From assembly GCF_901933205.1 (NCBI RefSeq), contig NC_044571.1:12726420-12790419 (forward strand): a stretch of 64,000 bases of DNA, written 5' to 3'. The notes under the pieces are model-generated. The model saw nothing but the letters and a program-made list of their open reading frames with translations, was not told where the DNA came from and did not search any database. The first letter of the stretch is position 1; each line of letters starts with the position of its first letter. The position numbers were made by a program, and so were the translations under genes. Origin of the DNA: Camarhynchus parvulus (Eukaryota > Chordata > Aves > Passeriformes > Thraupidae). Positions 61,201 to 64,000 of the stretch are shown piece by piece.

Positions 61201-64000
61201 TGATCTCTACTTAAGCAGTCCTGTAGGAAACACAATAAAAAATCATGTAAATTGCACCAGTTGCATGCTGTTCTTGTTAGGAAGGTATACAAATAAGACT
61301 GCATGATACAGAAGATTAAGAAAGGCATTTTAATAATGAGTACATGTTTTGCCTCTTGAAGATATTTACATTTTCTTCATTTTTATTTAAGTTCATGGTG
61401 AATCTTGAGTCAATTTTTAAAATAAGCGGCTGCCTGAGTGCAATTTGGTTTTAAAAAATATCTTCTATTTTTATTTTAAAAGAATTTTTAAAAAGCAGTC
61501 TGTCTGAGTAAATCAGAATTTTTTACCTTCTGCCTGGTAATGAACTGTTGATATCAGTTGCAGATATCACTGAAACAGGAACCATAGGCCAACTCTTCTT
61601 TCTCTTGATTTTGAGAATTCAAATTGTCTTTTGTTGGCCAATAATTACTATACATGTCCTTATTTGTAGTTTTAACTCTCTCTTTCCAAATGGTACCGTC
61701 TTTGTACTTTTAATTCATTCTCTGAGATGAGGAGAAAGAATTGGTGTATGGGATCTACTGCTGATCAGGAAGGAAAATGCAACTTTCTGCAGGCTCTTGA
61801 CCATTCTTACACCTATGGTATAGACCATTCTATCCTTATGTCATTCATCTTCCTCTGACAGTAACAAAACATTTCACTGTTTCTATTTCACAAATATGCT
61901 TAATGTGGATTACACCAGGAAAGCTGTGAAGGGAAGAGAATAGAGAAGTAAATTATTGCTGTTTTAAAGAAAAATCCTTCAACACAGATAACGTTTTTAA
62001 AAAAAAATTAATTCACCAAAATATCAACTAGAAATGTGTATTTTAATAGCGTGAAGAAAACAAAACTACAGCAACATCATTCTTTTTGTTCTTCATAATT
62101 ATCCTTGTGGATAATTCAATTCTAATTAAAACAGATGTTATTGAGTACAAATAGCAAGTACATTTATCATTCTCTTGAAAACAAAAATAAGCCATTTGCC
62201 TCATAGTTTGAAATTTTCCTGTTTTTTTTTTTTTTAAGAACATCTGAAAATAAATCAGCAAATACCAAAAAAATATTAGGACATTGTTCTATGCTTCCAG
62301 TTTTATTCAAAACAATGGACAGAATAGAGAGATGACGTAAAAAATAAGTCTACTTTCCAAGCACAGGTTTCTTTACAGAGGACTGTGCTTTTACCACAGG
62401 CAGAAAGCCTCTAAAATTCAAAATACATTTGCTCACCTTTCAAAACCATCTTTTATTCAGGTGATTTTCTGCTAGAGATGAATGGAAAGAGTTTTGATAG
62501 AGCTTTAATCAACTTAAGCCAAGAAATATTCTTCTTACCTTACTTTCCATGCTCTCTGAAGCAGCTTCTCTTTGCTACATCACTAACAGAGGGCTTTGGC
62601 AGACTGATGCCTGCAGAACAAAGATTCTCTAAAGATCAACTGGCACCTGCAGGCTGAGTTTACTCACCTGAGACACATGTGTGAAATTAGATCTCCAGCA
62701 CAGCGTGCTTACAGCTTGTATGAGAAGAAGATGGCAATTTTAAATGCATGCAATACCAAATTTGAATTAAAAGAAAAAAAAAGATATAGTCTTATAGAGT
62801 CAATATAGTTAACAGTTTCATTGAATATCTTTTGCACTCTATTTATAAAGGCAATGACCAGTGATTCATGTATAGGATACATTATGCTAGTTTTCTGGAT
62901 TTTTACTTGAAAACCAGTTTGGTCTAAATATTAAATCTTTTCTTTTTCACTCTCTAGTGGTAAGAAGTTAAATTCTATGTTGCAACACTGATGTTTTCTA
63001 TCATTTAGCTTGATGCAAAAATTGATTGAAACAACACTGTACAAATACAAATACAATGCTGATAGAGGGGCCAAAATCTTAGTCCAAAGTTCAGACATGA
63101 AGTTTGTAAGTCAAAGTCCATCATCTAGAGAGGATAATAACTTTGCAAATATATTACTTTCTCATTGTTTTATTGTGTTACATCTTAGTTTGGTTTGTTT
63201 TCATGGGTTTTTGGGGGATTTCATCTGGGTTCTGAGTTTCTACGTGTTCTTCCCACTTCTGTCAGAATGAGGATGCTCTCAGGCTCAGAAGCTTGGATCC
63301 AGATATGCCAGTGTTCAAAGTCATGCTGCATGTTTTGCTTATCTGATAATATGAGGCAGAAACAAATTTATACTCTGAATCTTTATTTTATGGTTTTTTT
63401 CCATATGTGATTTTACTTCAAAGAGAAAAAAATACATCAATTTTAAACTTTTGTTTAGACTTTTGCATGTGTAATACATATAAATAGAAGTGTTTCCTGT
63501 GAGAAATGACTGATTTTTATCAGGAGAGCTCTATAAGTATTTGGCCTCAAAATCCAATATTCTTGAAAGAACTCTGATGGCACTAAAAGAAAAAATCCTT
63601 TCAAAGGAAGAAGGACCTAAATGTAAAAAAATCCAAAACAGAAAAAAATTGTAAATAGAAAAATAATTTTAAGCTACATTAATATAAAGAAGCACAGGCA
63701 AATATGGAACAAACAAGCAGTAAATGGCAAACTTCCTATAAGGCTGTTTTGCTGTTCATGAGTGATGTGGAAAGGTGATTTTTTTACCTAAAGTAGAAGA
63801 GCTGATTAGTTACATTAAGTGCAGTGGGCTAGCAAAGAAACAATTACTATAATAATAGAACAAAAAAGGGATAAATTAGATTGTTTGATCACAGCAAAGC
63901 AGGTTCTGCCACAGTGGTTGACAATGAAAGCAATGGAGAGTAATGCAATAAAAAAGGAGGAGGACTCAGTTTGCCTGCCTGCTTCCTGCATGTGAACATA
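55205..64000. other. AT-rich unique non-coding DNA, 8.8 kb
   Basis: No transposon, RNA gene or exon recognised. GC-richer patches at about 55850-56000, 56400-56690 and 60000-60340 carry frames of up to 121 codons without motifs. Sequence at about 57590-57880 is non-repetitive with several TAAT cores and may be a conserved non-coding element. An A-rich tract (56769-56793) and an A22 run (58797-58818) are present. Confidence 0.5.
58797..58818. repeat. A22 homopolymer
   Basis: Twenty-two consecutive A residues followed by CC and more A-rich sequence. There is no upstream retrosequence with target-site duplications to suggest a retroposon tail. Confidence 0.9.

Overview
The window looks like bird DNA, most likely from a passerine macrochromosome. 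The signs are many CR1 LINE fragments, several ending in the octamer-like repeats (ATTCTRTG type) typical of avian CR1 3' ends, and solo LTRs whose termini resemble songbird endogenous-retrovirus families (TGTCCTGG...GGACA; TGTGACG...TGTGACA). No SINE-rich, mammalian or microbial signature was seen. Family names come from recognition of consensus sequence by eye, not from a database search.

I find no protein-coding gene, no exon that I can defend, and no rRNA, tRNA or CRISPR. The long open frames are artefacts of simple repeats or remains of reverse-transcriptase genes. The window is therefore best read as intergenic or deep-intronic DNA: AT-rich unique sequence cut by retroelements and simple repeats.

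Layout. 1-9.9 kb: AT-rich unique DNA with weak CR1 traces (about 1.1 and 2.8 kb), a perfect 20-bp palindrome (5991-6010) and a CR1 reverse-transcriptase fragment (8093-8895, minus). 9.9-12.3 kb: a homopurine pentamer array, a CR1 3' end with an internal 21-bp duplication, a solo LTR (11197-11716, minus) and another CR1 3' end. 12.3-26 kb: mostly unique, with a 318-bp pyrimidine array (14598-14915), a CR1 fragment (16490-16830) and an LTR scrap (18804-18865). 26-31 kb: a very old CR1-lineage endonuclease remnant (26430-27055), a 548-bp two-phase purine array (29033-29580) and a CR1 fragment. 31-36 kb: mostly unique, with two short inverted repeats.

36-42.3 kb is the densest part. A CR1 (36011-38170) is split by two solo LTRs, each with target-site duplications. 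One LTR contains a 24-bp G run. Next comes an old CR1-like remnant with a third LTR, also with a target-site duplication (39526-40073), lying between its RT-like and endonuclease-like parts. Another CR1 follows (41726-42335). 42-64 kb: a probable degraded LTR (44289-45011), short CR1 pieces, a CR1 reverse-transcriptase piece (49388-50062) and a 1.5-kb CR1 (51770-53279) that joins ORF1 esterase remnants to ORF2 RT remnants. The last 8.8 kb is essentially unique AT-rich sequence.

I did not find an undescribed biological system. The best material for follow-up is the nested transposon history at 36-42 kb, the ancient LINE remnant at 26.4-27.1 kb, the long homopurine and homopyrimidine arrays, and the short near-perfect inverted repeats.
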